Of a stretch of 64,000 bases of DNA, positions 46,615-58,239 are shown one piece after another. The notes beneath the pieces are model-generated. The model was not told where the DNA came from. It did no database searches and saw only the letters and a list, made by a program, of their open reading frames with translations. Position numbers and translations under genes: made by a program. How positions within the stretch are numbered: the stretch's first letter is position 1; each line of letters opens with the position of its first letter. Source of the stretch: Metallyticus violacea (taxonomy: Eukaryota; Arthropoda; Insecta; Mantodea; Metallyticidae); NCBI GenBank assembly GCA_030762175.1, contig CM060833.1:4350501-4414500 (forward strand), written 5' to 3'.

Positions 46615-46874
46615 TTTTTTTATTGATTTATTTACGGACGCTCTTTAACATCTCAGGTCATCAGCGTCCCATTCAACTCAGGGCGTGAAACGGCCGACAA
46701 ATTTTGCTCAGAGGCCTCTCTTTCAGGCTTGAGGTTCTTTTTCGTGCCGTAAATGTACGACACGGGACCCACGGCTATACTTCCCTTCCAAAGGAAGCCA
46801 TACTTAGGATTTTTACGCCCGAAAAAATCCATCGGTCCTGGCCGGGTTCGAATCCGCGTTCTTGGGTGTAGGAG
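46615..46874 (-). mobile_element. tRNA-derived SINE, family S1, copy d (5'-truncated)
   Basis: Flanked by 10 bp CTAATGTGTT at 46605-46614 and 46875-46884. It retains a B box (GGATTCGAACC, as on minus GCGGATTCGAACCCGG) and the S1 body, but the A-box half of the head is missing. That is the usual signature of incomplete reverse transcription. Confidence 0.85.
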
Positions 46875-46884
46875 CTAATGTGTT

Positions 46885-47769
46885 GTAATTTAAAGTTTTT
46901 ACGTTACAGCCTTCTGTTGTGTAATAAAAAGTAAAATCAGTGAACATATATCCTGTGGATAATGTTTATGAATATGTCGCTATTTCGTTTGTTTGTTTTA
47001 CCCAGAAGGGTTTGTAGAGTGAAACTACGGGAGTCAAATCACAGTTTATGTTCGTGCAAGGAGATAGTCAAAAGAGCCGTGACATGCCAGTTTCTGGATG
47101 GAGATTCCGAGTAGTGACAATACCGATAAACTTTCAAGCAGCTATAGGCAACCTCTAAATACAATAAAGCATTGTATTTAAAGTTCAAAACCTTGGTAAA
47201 ACTATTGACTTAATAATTTAACCTAGTAGTAACACAACCAATGCACCTTGAGTCAATCCATTAGTTCAATAAAACTTGTACAATTGAAACCTTTGCTAAT
47301 ATCTAATACCTGGGTCACTGGGTAGACTCAGTGAAGAAGGCTCAAACATACATTGTGCTTTTAGGTCCAAAAAGCACCCAACCCCTGAGGGCTGTCTTGA
47401 TGCGTTTTAACAGAAGGGAAGAGGTGTGTATGGTGAACTGGCTACTTTGCACATCCGTCAACCCTTAATTCTGTTACTATACAATGCGTTACAACCAATA
47501 GACAGAATTAGGCTCTGCATACGTAATACAACTTCTTATATAGTTCGCAACACAGGATAGGCGCAAGAGTAACACACTTATTATAAACAAATGAACTACA
47601 TACAACTTTAGGTTACTAATGATTAAAACAACTATTTCAGAAATGTAATGATTACAGCATTTTGTTACACTTTTAAATTCCTGAACGTCCGGTTTCAGTA
47701 AAACTTTATTTAAAATGTGATCTGACAAGAAAATTAACTAATTTTCAAAGCAAAGGTTATTAGATTCTA
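46885..47769. other. Unassigned DNA
   Basis: The first part may continue R1 (weak match to 22985 onwards). No gene recognised. Confidence 0.35.
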
Positions 47770-48560
47770 AAATCTTGAGCTAACTTTCAGCGAAATTTGT
47801 TATCCCGCGACGATATCGGTTTCGAAATTTTGAAGCGAAGAATTTGGTGATACCCACTTCCAAGGCTGCAATGTTTTTGAACCCTTCCATGCAGGAAATG
47901 GGTCGTGGATAGAAACGGATGATAATCTGAAGGTGGTAGATCAGGGCTGTATGCTGGGTGTGATAACAGTTCGCTGCAATAGAAATCTATTTCAATTAAC
48001 GGATGCTGAGTATCTCAGTCTCAGAACTTCACGAACTCATTTCAGTTGATGAGAATAAAGATTAGCCTCGACTACACGCCTGTTTGGAACAAACTCGCAT
48101 TCAAATTCCACTAGACACATAAATTACTTTGGAGTCGAAAGATGACTTTGATAGGACCGAGCCATTATTTCGAGGAGTCATATTTCATCGCATGTTACAA
48201 CTCTCCTTATAAATCTATCATCCATGGGGTTTGCAATAATTTGACGGCATATCTATAGCTTCTGTATGCTTTATAACTATTTTACTGTGGTGATGTATGG
48301 TATCTTTTGATATATCAAGTTCTTCTGACAGCCTACGAGTAATTTTTTGCTAATTTTCTTCCAAAACCCTGCGTGTATTCTCAATAGTTCATACCTTAGA
48401 TCTTCCAGGACGTGGCAAATCTTTAAGAGTTTTCTTCTCCAATATTGAAACGCTGTAATCATCAATACCTCCACTTTGAACCGCGGTAACGGCTTTATAA
48501 TCTGTTTCTAGTAGTGCTTTAGAACAACTCTAATCTCAAACTTTGTTACCTCCATTTTAT
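47770..48560 (-). mobile_element. Mariner transposase remnant (family F)
   Basis: In minus frames: MEVTKFEIRVVLKHYWKQ near 48555-48500 and PRPGRSKV-like sequence near 48400. CRQIIANPMDDRFIRRVVTC then DE occurs near 48250-48180, a diagnostic stretch leading to the first catalytic block (TCDExW). WWNFE-like, EFVPNRRVVEANLYSHQLK and NRFLLQ follow. The second and third blocks are largely lost. Many frameshifts; old. Confidence 0.65.
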
Positions 48561-49223
48561 GATTGTGTATTAACAACTGACGGTCGACACATTATAAACA
48601 GCATTGACCATCCTGTAAATAACATCGCCAAACAAAAGAAAACCATCAACATCTTACAAAAGCGACATTTCTTACGATTAAACCTAATAATATCTACACT
48701 GAAGTTAATTAGTAGCATTGCAAACTGTTGCATATTAAAAACATAAACAGTAGAATGAACATTCCCTGTTTATTCTCTGAGGCAGGCATTGAAAACCCTC
48801 ACTTACCAATAAAGATTTGTAGGTGACATGGTTCCAAAGGTCTGGCGTATTGCAGAGAAGAAGCAAACAAGCTGAAGTAAAATATTATGTCTCCAAACTC
48901 CGTAACAACTGTAGCATGTTTCTGTACTTTCCGAGCGATAAATTCCCGTACACAGAAGTTGCACAGAGATCTAGATTGCCTTTAAACCATCTCAATTTCT
49001 ACACGACCTTGTTTGCTTTCTAACTATTTGCACTTTCAACTAGTTTTTTGTTTCTGAAGAGAGAATTAAACTTTGGAGTGAATAGACGAACACAAAAAGG
49101 AAATTTAGAATTTACCTTTTTAAAAGATAGTTCTTAATATTTTGTGTATAAAAAGACAAGGGTTAAACAGTGTTTGCTGTTTATACTGGTCAATAGAATG
49201 GGCGATTCCTATAGACTTGGTGC
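48561..49223. other. Unassigned AT-rich DNA
   Basis: No gene, RNA or repeat recognised; two 66-67 codon ORFs are without pattern. Confidence 0.4.
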
Positions 49224-49515
49224 TGATTTATTTACGGACGCTCTTTAACATCTCAGGTCATCAGCGTCCCATTCAAATCAGGGCGTGAAACGGCATACAA
49301 ATTTTGCTCAGAGGCCTCTTCTTTCAGGCTTGAGGTTCTTTATTGTGCCGTAAATGCACGACACGGGACCCACGGCTTTACTTCCCTTCCGAAGGAAGTC
49401 ATACTTAGGATTTTTACGCCCGAAAAAAAAAAATCCATCGATCCTGACCGGGTTTGAACTCGCGATCTTGGGTTTAGAAGGCAAGTATGGTTACCACTAC
49501 ACCACCAGGACCGAC
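49224..49515 (-). mobile_element. tRNA-derived SINE, family S1, copy e (full head)
   Basis: On minus the element begins GTCGGTCCTGGTGGTGTAGT then GGTAACCATAC. The B box is GAGTTCAAACCC, and CGGTCAGGATCGAT closes the tRNA-like fold. Body and tail as in copy b. The 92-codon minus ORF at 49340-49618 is translation of the SINE. Confidence 0.85.
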
Positions 49516-49911
49516 AAACTGAAAGCGTGAAGGACTTAACCAAGACCAGATCACTTAAAAAGTGCAACTGATGAGAATATTTCATTAGATGTTCTCCTCC
49601 GTATGTAAGATGATGCAAAAGTTTCTACTACAAATATAAGCCAAAGTCCGTAAGGAAAACCCTTCAAAGTGTCAAGCAACATCCTTATAAAGTTCAACTT
49701 TTGGAAGACTATCCCATTAGAAGAATGCAGTTGTTAATTAATGATGGAGCGTATTAACAACAATCCAGTTTTTCTTAGACAAATTGTACTCTTAGATAAA
49801 ATCATATTCTGCCTGAATGAATTTGTCAACAGACACAACTGGTTAGACGTAAATTCATAATGGATGGACAACCACACATAGTAAACTTAATGTTTCGGCT
49901 AGTATTGTTGG

Positions 49912-50199
49912 TTTTTTTTTTTTTGAGTAGTGTTTAACGCCAGTTTTTACTACTGAGGCACCACAGGCGGTGGACACTGGTGATCTATGAGATGAAATGA
50001 GAAATTGGGAAAGGATTTTTTTTTAAGGAAGGAAGGTTCCAGGCCTAAGTTCAGGTACCTCCCCGGCATATAACATTTGTGAGGACTGAGGAAAACCTGG
50101 AAAAAACACCAGTCAGGGAGGACGGTCCTGGCGGGATTCGAACCGCAGACCTCCCGCTCACGAGTCCGTGCCTTAACGACCTCGGCCACCCGTGGCGGT
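49912..50199 (-). mobile_element. tRNA-derived SINE, family S3, copy 4 (best preserved)
   Basis: On minus: CCGCCACGGGTGGCCGAGG, then TCGTTAAGGCACGGACTC (A box with Ser/Leu-like long arm), then the B box GGTTCGAATCCC followed by GCCAGGACCGTCC. The body ends in an A-run (T-run on plus at 49912-49924). Confidence 0.85.
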
Positions 50200-50924
50200 T
50201 GTGCTCATACAATAAAGGAAATTACAGACTCAAAATGATATCCGAATACATAAGAGTCATTGCAAAATGTTTTGAAAAGTAATATTAAAATAAAAGAATG
50301 GATTATAATAAGTCACATATAATAATGGGTGAAATTGAAAAAATTGAGGGGTTTTCCTCTATCAGCATGTTACTTTGTTAGCTCCAGTTGTTGACTAGCA
50401 ATATTGATGATTGTGGTAAGTTATGCGTATTTTCAAAAGTTGTTTTAAAATTTCATTAAATATATTTCAGCTTTTAGCACATAGTTATCATCCAGGTTCA
50501 AGTTATTAGCACCACAAATATCTTGAGGGAAGGGCAATGATCTAACCAATGAAATATATACGGTTACTTTCCAACCTTACCTTCATCTAAACTCGTTAGC
50601 AGACACACTTCAACCAGGAGCTGATCAAAGCGGTGGTATCCACGAATTACCTAAGTGCCCCTTATTTTCCTATTAGCTGTTGAATTCTCTCTCCCCCTCT
50701 TCCTTTACCTGCACTTGGCGGTAATTTACCACGACACATCAAAGAGACGATAAGGCAAATTACTAGCACTTAATTCCGCACGGTTACTTTCCGATCGTCA
50801 ACTCAAGCAGCGCCTTCCTTTGATTTCAATGAGTCGTTAGTGCTCGATATAGGAGGCTTTACTTACGTTCCTGTCAAAGGAATGTCTCTTCAGGGGTAGA
50901 CAAATTAATACTTAAAGAGTTACT
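50200..50924. other. Unassigned DNA
   Basis: No feature recognised. Confidence 0.4.
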
Positions 50925-51290
50925 TGTCGGGGAATCGAGTGTACCCAATCGGCAACGCTTGGAACTCATTCGGGAGGTCCCGGGATCAAAACCCTTGGGG
51001 ATGGGTTTTCTGAACTGTTTTCGTGGTTTTTCCTGGCGAATGTTGGGATGGATATTTACTTTCCAGAATTTTCCGCTCTACCATTCTACATAATTTTATT
51101 CCGTTGGTTCTGTTACAGCCAAGGCGAGGTGGGCTGGTGCGTGTAACGGTGACTTGAGCTTTGGAAACATTTGCCCGGGCGTCTGGTATGGAGGCTTCCC
51201 TTCTGAGGGGCTCATACTACTTTGCATCGCGCATAAATCTCAGCTCATGAGGTTCCCCAATGAGAAGGTAGACACAAAGCTCAATCTGTG
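50925..51290 (+). mobile_element. tRNA-derived SINE, family S2, copy b
   Basis: The body matches 25831-26316: TTCCGTTGGTTCTGTTACAG, GTGGGCTG, CTGAGGGGCTCATA and CTCATGAGGTTCCCCAATGA. The tRNA-like head is decayed, with a B-box remnant GGGATCAAAACCC near 50980. Confidence 0.68.
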
Positions 51291-51906
51291 TACATCCTTT
51301 CCCTAGAAGCGCACTCTTCTCTTCTTCAACCTGCTGTCATCTTCAGCAGTTTCGCCGACTCTTCTTCTCATCTCATCGCTTTCTTTCGTTTTCTCTTTGC
51401 CTCGCAGTTGAGCAAGAAACTTCTGTGTTTGATAGTGTCGCATTTTCCTTTCTTTGTATCTCTAATTGCCTTACCCTTCTCCCCACAAAGTTTCACAAGA
51501 GTCCCATACGGTACAGTCAAAAGTTTAAAACCTAATTAGATTTACACAAATTTTAGAAGTAATAAAATTTATTTCAGTATTAAATAAAACTTTATTTAAA
51601 TGTATAGAATACGAGGGGGATTTTAAAAGTTCTCTATCTCGCAAAGATGACCAAATTACTATGATGGTTGTTAAGTATCATCCTTTAGAGCTGTAAAGTT
51701 TCAAACACGTATGTGTAGTCACTTGTTACGGACGATCGTTAAACAAACTAGTGTTAACATTTTCTACAAATTGAGCTTATGTGACGTTGTAGAGAATACT
51801 TTGAAAAGATGCAACGAGCAGATCGCATTCTCAAAGTTTGCAGGCTGGCCCTGGTGTGTAACGTGTTCCAAGAACAAGTAGCCGTTTTCGGTCACAATGC
51901 AAAGTA
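51291..51906. other. Unassigned DNA
   Basis: A Ser/Phe-rich 83-codon ORF at 51288-51539 overlaps CT-rich sequence and looks like chance. Confidence 0.35.
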
Positions 51907-54283
51907 CGAGGGATAAGTGTGGGCAACTATTTATAACGTGAAAAATCTAACATACACGATTGAAAGTGTATGAAGCCAGCAGATGGTTTGTGTAAGCAGA
52001 GTGCGTGTCTCAGTGCGCCTCGAGCAACAGCGTTCAGAAATGCAGGTTACGAGGCTAAACAACGCGAAAATAGCATTTATCCGCGGCAGGAATGCAAGAG
52101 AATGCCGCACAGACCTGTGGGCAGCACTGAGTGCGCGTACCCTGCGTTATAACAGTGGCCAGGTGGAGAAAAGCCTTCAGGTGGGGCTAAATATCTATCT
52201 ATCGCTGTGAGTATCCTGAGGATATGAACAACAATGTACGGATGATGGTAACGGAACAGTGCTTACGCGATGATAGGCCAGACACTTGTGGAATTAGCAG
52301 AGCGGAAACAGTGCACCGCATTTTATGGAAAGACCTGAACATGTGGAAAATGTGTGCAAAGTGGACGCCACATCAATTAAGTGAGGTACAGAAGTGGACT
52401 TGCTACGAAACATGTCGCGTCAATCTGGCGACATTTCGGGAAGAAGGGGTTGTCATGTTGAATCGCATCAGTGCAGTTAATGAAACGTGGGCAAGAAACC
52501 AATGAACCAGAACTTGAGCAACGGCCCAGTGAATGACGTCACTCTGGGTCAACACGCAAACAAAAGTAATGTACATTTTGGCATATGAAGTCACGGTGTG
52601 CTTGTTTGTCATCCAGTGTGATTTACAGATTTTTTTTGTTACATTTGCGCTGTGCCGTAAGCACCAAACGGCCAGAACTTTTGAACAACGCCATTATTCT
52701 CAACGATAACCAACCGTCGATGTACTTGGAGACTATGTTGGGGGTTGCTAAACCTGCCTATGACGGATTGGCAATCCTGTGAAAGTAGTTGTGTGTAATG
52801 TTGCTCATGCTATGATAAACCGGTTGCCTGTGGTTTGCTTCTTCCCTACGAGGACTGGCTACATCCAGTCTTTCATTTCTGGCACCACTCGGCAGTAAAT
52901 GTCACATACGAGGGTAGGTTCATTTGTTTCCGGCCTAACCATTTTCTAGGTATGATAAAGACAAAAACTATATTTCACTTTTCAATATAGTTACCCTTTA
53001 TTACAACACACTTCTCACATCTTTGAATTGATGCTTCATCCCCCCCCCCCCAAATAGTCAGAAGTCTTGTCTGCAAAATGGACATAAAAAGCATCCATCA
53101 CTTCTTCGTTACACTTAAATTTACTTCCTCAAAAGTCCTTCTTGAGATTTGAGAAGAGGAAATAGTCACTGGGGGCTAGATCTGGGCTGTAGGGTGGATG
53201 GTCGATCTCCTTGAAGCCACATTTCTTCACAGCTTCCTTTTCAACAAGAGCTGTGTGCACAGACGCGTTGTCATGAAGAAGGCGCACATCACCACTCAGC
53301 TTTCCTCGCTTTTTCTTTTTGATGGAGGCACGTAGCCTGTACAGTAGGCCAGCATAGTACTCCCCATTTACTGTGGTGTTCCTCTCCTTGAAGCCAATGA
53401 AGAGTATTCCTTCACAGTCCCAAAAGATTGTGACCATGATCTTCTTGGTTGACTGAGTGATCTTGGCCTTTAGAGGCGGTGCTTCGCCAGGTTTACGCCT
53501 GCCACTCCATTGATTCTCTTTTGGACAAGGGATCACAGTTTCATATCCTGTAACAATGGTTTGCAGAACTTCTCTCTCGTTGCCATGGCAGAGTTCCAAA
53601 ATGCCTGACAGCAGATGACTCGTTGCTGCTTTTGGACTGAGGAAATAAGTCTAGGCACCATCTTGCACTAACCTTAATCATGTTTAAATATTCATGAATA
53701 ATTCGATGACTGCTGTTTTAGAAAGCCCTAACCTTGCTGCTATTACTTTAACTTTGAGTCGCCGGTCTTCCATAATTTCTCCTTCAACTAGAGCGATGTT
53801 TTCAGGATTGAGCACCTCAAAGGGCTGACCTGCAAGCTCTTTGTCTTAAATGTTTTCTCGACTCATTAGAAAAAGTTTGGCCCATTCTTTTACTGTAGAA
53901 TATGAGGGGGTGCTTCTCCATATACCTACACCGTACAATTGCTGTTTAATTTCATTTGGAGTAAGTTCTTTTGTGAAGAACTTAATAACAGGGCGAAACT
54001 CCATTTTGAACATGTCACAATCTTCTACACATAGCCTTCTTTATGCAACTATATCTGAAATGAACACAGCGGAGCGGAAGTTACAGCTGCAACTATTTAC
54101 TTACAAGATAAGGTATGACAGCATATAAGGCTTTAGTGAAGGCAATCCTTGTTGGCGAAGCCGGAAACTTATGAACCTACTCTCGTACTTTCACCAATAT
54201 AGTTTATATTTTTCGTGTTGTTCCTTGTTCACGGAAAGGAGTAAATAAATTAATGTTGCCATGACTGATGACTTCCCCCCATG
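51907..54283 (+). mobile_element. Mariner-like element, family B, copy 2, split by mariner A
   Basis: The left end CGAGGGATAAGT at 51907 follows TA. The right end (inverse, decayed) closes near 54283, before TA. Internal similarity to 18084-19491 includes GGCAGGAATGCAAGAGAATG, TATTCTCAACGATAAC and CTTCTTCCCTACGAGGAC. Transposase remains: IRGRNARECRTDLWAALSAR (near 52068), ETVHRILWKDLNMWK (near 52305). At 52908 the element is broken by a family A mariner and resumes at 54186 with ctttcaccaata, matching ctttcaatcata of copy 1. Without the insert it is about 1.1 kb. Confidence 0.8.
52909..54185 (-). mobile_element. Mariner family A, copy 4 (inside family B element)
   Basis: CGAGGGTAGGTTCATTTG at 52909 and the inverse of CGAGAGTAGGTTCATAAG at 54185, each with TA outside; 1,277 bp. 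The 156-codon minus ORF at 53129-53599 is the longest transposase piece in the window. It contains IVTGYETVIP (first catalytic D changed to Y), IFWDCEGILFIGFKERN, RLLHDNASVHTALVEKEA and YSPDLAPSDYFLFSNLKKDF. A C-run at 53041-53050 lies at the C-terminus. Inactive by the Y substitution and upstream frameshifts. Confidence 0.92.
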
Positions 54284-55270
54284 TATAAAGTTTTTATTTA
54301 ACTGTCCTAGATGTGCTTTAACACTAGGAATGCTGTACTGTCCAGTAGCTACCATGCTGCCCATAATTGACTTGTAGCAGAGTTTGCATGGCGTGTACAG
54401 TTCGAGTATTTTCGCTTATGAAGTTGTTGCGAGTTAAAACAAGAGGCCCTGCCCAGCCTTCATCAAGTTTGAATATATGAAATACAGCTTTGTCTCTACG
54501 TACATAACCAACAAATTGCGGTTTTCCGGTAAAATGTTGTTCCGGGATCCGAGTGGTTCTGAGCCTCTAGCGGCTTTTCCCGGAAACACAAGTCCCAGTA
54601 ATTCACCCGGAAGCTGCAACTGCTGTGTTTACCTCCCATCCCTGCCAACCGCTGGCACAGCTAAGAGGGAATATGAATAAATAAAAACAAGCTAATGTTT
54701 GCAGTTTGCAGACGAAAATCCCCGAGTTTCTAATCGTAATAAAAGGTCGGGTCTGTTGGCAATTAAACGTGCGCCTTTAGTTACTAAACACCGTACTGCA
54801 AGAATGTACACAGACGTTGCATAAGGTTTTCCATCTACGGACTATTGTAACTAGGGGCAGCCCTGATGCCACCCCCCCCCCGGAAGAAAATGCAGTAATT
54901 ATTTCTATTTTCTTTTCTCCTGGTCAGCTTTCAGAACTTCTTAATTATATCTTATGTAACAAGCGCATTTCCTCTCCACTGTAGTAGCGGCAGCATGCGG
55001 GTCCTCCGTTAGAGAGGGAAGTTCATTGGCCACCAAAGATCTACAAGGACTTATATTTGTCTTCCTCCAAATTGGGTTAGCCTTTCTTTTGCTTATTTCT
55101 GCATAACACTGTGGATGGCAGCGCTCGGTATTTTCTCTTTTCTTAGGAACAGACGTTGAGGCGTTACTGACACCGCGCATAACTGACTAGGGGTTGTTTC
55201 CGCACTTTGTTTGACATTGGGTGACTCCCTCTGTGAAAAGTTAACTTTCGCAGTGTAAACTGTTCAGTTA

Positions 55271-55271
<1 letters not shown>
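54284..55271. other. Unassigned DNA
   Basis: A 79-codon minus ORF at 54941-55180 (basic, Cys-containing) is not recognised. C-run at 54870-54880. No repeat match inside the window. Confidence 0.35.

Positions 55272-55317
<46 letters not shown>
55272..55317. repeat. Pure poly(A), 46 bases
   Basis: Uninterrupted A-run directly upstream of a hAT-like remnant. Could be a retroposon tail whose body was not recognised, or slippage expansion. Confidence 0.9.
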
Positions 55318-55319
<2 letters not shown>

Positions 55320-55329
55320 CTTTGCTGAG

Positions 55330-55770
55330 AGAGCGTATGAAAAATCATATCTTGTGTATAGAATGAGATTAGAAAAGAAATAGAAAGGGCGAATTACGTT
55401 TCTGTACAGGCCGACGAAAGGACAGATATTACATGCTTGTCACAATTTGTACATTAGCAGGGGTACATCGGTTGAAAGATTCATAAATTTAATGCTGTTT
55501 TTAAACTGAATGGACCTACTTTTTTAATAGCTGAATTAGAAGAGTTCATATAAATCAGAAGTTTACAGCACAAACGCACGATGGCGCTGAAGTCATTAGA
55601 GAATGACAGGGGGGAGTTTAAGTCTAGATAAAAAAAAATTCCTTCCCCCACGCCATTTGTTTGACAACCTCTGGCGCACCGTTCTACAGGGATCACGAGC
55701 CGCCACTGATTGTAACTAAATGTAGTTATGCTGGGGAGAACACTTTTGTAACGTTTTGAGATCACCATTT
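55330..55770 (+). mobile_element. hAT-like transposase remnant (DUF4371 region)
   Basis: Plus frame: RKEIERANYVSVQADERTD then ITCLSQFVH (near 55371-55455). This is the hAT/ZMYM signature IxxAxYVSIQADETTDxSCxxQF that contains the first catalytic aspartate. In shifted frames: LNGPTFLIAELEE, then KFTAQTHDGAEVI near 55560-55600 (second block, xQTYDGAxVM), then a P-T-P-F-V segment. Stops and frameshifts; the C-terminal dimerisation domain is absent. Confidence 0.65.
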
Positions 55771-56254
55771 CCATTTTAATAATAATCAACGGCTAGTGTG
55801 GGCCGGATTTTCACGATTTTATAAAAACCTACAAAATTCTCTAGCCCACCCCCCCCCCTTTTTCATCACACAGTGGAAATTCGGTGATCAAACAATTTTT
55901 CTTGAGGAGAAGAAGAGATCTCATAGGATTGGGGGGAGTGCTTAGTAAAGAACAGCACAACCACAACTTCCGTGGTTCAAGGAGTTTAGGGAGAGGCGTA
56001 TTTTAAAAGCAAATTGAGGTAGTCCAAGTGCTGCAACCACTGCAGTGAACGAGCTGTCGTCATTGTTTGGGGAAATCGAAGAATACGAGGTTGAGACACG
56101 GAACATTGGAAAAATATTGTTGCCGGGTCGAAATTCTGAAGTCATTGGTGTTCCTATTGTAGCAGGCAGAGCTCTCTTGTGTTATTCATTTTCCTGTATT
56201 TTATGTTTTAAGTCTGGAAAGTGTGAACGTTCTTGTAAATGTTGTGGAGATTCA
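55771..56254. other. Unassigned DNA
   Basis: C-run at 55846-55857. No gene recognised. Confidence 0.35.
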
Positions 56255-56575
56255 GAGAGAGCATTTCGTGCGATGATCTTGTACGATTTCAAATGTGACT
56301 TAAATGGTACGCAGTCACTTGAGCGGTTAAGCAGGGCTTTGGGCCTTTCTGCTTCATGTACTACTGTGTTCCGCTTGTTTGGAGAATTGGGGCGGCAATC
56401 TCTTAAATATGAAGAGACGCACAACAGTAGTGACTGAGAAGAACATCACCTCGGGGAAGATCCAAGACTAACCTATAAGGACATTCACCTGATATTAGCT
56501 ATTAGTTCGTCGAGTGTTTCAACCATCCTTCGTTTACATATCAAAGTATTGTTTTGCATCAACTGTAGTGACATC
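56255..56575 (+). mobile_element. Mariner N-terminal domain remnant (family H)
   Basis: Plus frame: FRAMILYDFKCDLNGTQSLE then RLSRALGLSASCTTVFRLFG and LGRQSLKYEE. After one stop come GEDPRLTYKDIHLILAISSS then SVSTILRLH. This is the two-HTH DNA-binding half of a mariner transposase (RAMIYYDFK, ATVFRWFxEFxRGRxSLxDE, EDPRxTYxxI). The catalytic half is absent where the next element begins. Confidence 0.65.
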
Positions 56576-56599
56576 AGTTACCACCAGTGTTTAACAAAA

Positions 56600-57655
56600 T
56601 GGCGGTTAGCGGTAAGGAGAAAGCTTTTCGTACTCTTGAATATCAACACCGATCCGTTAGCATAGTCCAGCGCCATTTTCGGACAAAATACGGGTAGGAG
56701 CCACCTTCCGACAACCGTGTTCGCAGATGGTACCGGATACAGGCTGTTTGTGCAAAGGGAAAAGCAGTGGGCGTCTCGCTGTGTCAGAAGCGGATGTGAA
56801 TAGGATTAGGGACGTTTATCTCCGTAGTCCTAAGAAATCAACTGCGAGGTGTAGCAGGGAACTGCAAGTTCCTCAAACCACATTATGGCGTGTGTTACGA
56901 AGGCGCCCAGAGGCAAAGCCATATCGCCTACAATTACGTCAACAGCTAATGACAGTCCTACGTTTCAACTTTTGCATGGCACTGTAGGAACGTTTTGAAG
57001 AAGATGGTGGTTTACTTGACAGATTAGTTTTCAGCGACGAAGCCACTTTTCATGTGAATGGAAAGGTGAACAAGCAAAACGTTCGCATGTGGGGTACAAC
57101 GAACCCCCATTGTTGTGTGGAACATGTGCAAGACTCCCCTAAGGTTCTGTGCCGTTTCAAACGCGTCTTATTCAATGTACAGACAGTGACAGGGCTGATT
57201 ACCAGGACATGCTGTTACCTCAGTTGAGAGACGACAGGGACGAGCCACAGGATGGTGCACCACCTCATTTCCACAGGGAAGTCAGAACATTTTTAAACCA
57301 AGAACTTCCGCAACGATGGATGGGACGCGGAACGGAACGTGATCTGATGCTCGGACCCTTTCCACCATGCTCACTATGCGATTTCTTCCTGTGGGCATTT
57401 GTTCCTCTCTACCGGTGGATATTCTGGAACTGAAGCAGCGTATCCGAGCCGCCTTATCACCGTTGCCATATCGACTCGTGTGTGGGAAGAGATGGACTAT
57501 CGAGTAGATGTGTGGAGAGTTACAAAAGGCGCACATATCGAACATTTGTAATGTATGTAAAACAACTTAATGAGTTACAGTACATAATAAACAAGATTCA
57601 TATTCACTGTGAGTTATGGATTTTTGTAACCCCAACAATCATTTAGAATAACCGT
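56600..57655 (+). mobile_element. HTH/DDE transposon (DUF4817-like), nearly full-length transposase remnant
   Basis: MAVSGKEKAFRTLEYQHRSV then QRHFRTKYG starts at 56600. A second frame gives TGCLCKGKSSGRLAVSEADV then RIRDVYLRSPKKSTARCSRE (56727-56870). LVFSDEATFHVNGKVNKQNV (first catalytic block, near 57030) and VRMWGTTNPH follow. DGAPPHFHREVRTFLNQELP (second block, near 57250-57310) and CDFFLWAFVP (third, near 57380) complete the core, then VWRVTKGAHIEHL and a stop at about 57550. All three DDE blocks can be found, but in three frames. The right terminus AATAACCGTGTATA is near 57655; the left terminus was not found. Confidence 0.75.
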
Positions 57656-58099
57656 GTATACTAATCGGGTACTCTGAAAAGTTATGACGAAAACACTCCA
57701 TTAGAACCTCAGAACTTGTATATTGCTCTTCACGTTGCCATTTCTTGGTTCCTGTGTTAAGTCCCAGCGTTCACCTTTAGAGAGACCATACTTGAAAAGA
57801 ACCATCAGTTTCAGTTTCATAACGTCGTAAAACACGACGTTATTTAAATGGGGTAGCCGACTATTCCGCTCATCTTCCGATGAATATCTTGCAGGTCTCA
57901 CACCGCTGCACATAAAACAAGCAAATCCTTCTGCTGCATGCTTCCAAAGGCGATATTTTTATCTACTGTGTTGGGATCGTATTTCCATAACAGTGGACGC
58001 GCCTGCGAGCTAGTTAAGTTTCCGGACAGTTTTGTTAAGTTCTTGCACTAGTCATTAAGACTTAAGAACACAGAATTTGTCAATATAAATTATTTACAT

Positions 58100-58136
<37 letters not shown>

Positions 58137-58239
58137 TAACACATTACAGATTAATATCAATTATATACCTTAGTTATATATATATATATATCTGTTCAAT
58201 AGTAAGCCTTTTTACACAAATATTTTAAACAACAATTTC
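57656..58239. repeat. Unassigned DNA with two AT microsatellites
   Basis: TA repeats at about 58106-58133 and 58174-58192. Otherwise no feature recognised. Confidence 0.6.

Noticed and set aside
49340..49618. 92-codon minus ORF
   Set aside because: Covers the S1 SINE head and body; no independent evidence of coding.
54941..55180. Cys-containing minus ORF as an upstream exon of the membrane protein
   Set aside because: No recognisable receptor domain, splice phase not testable, and it is 30 kb away.
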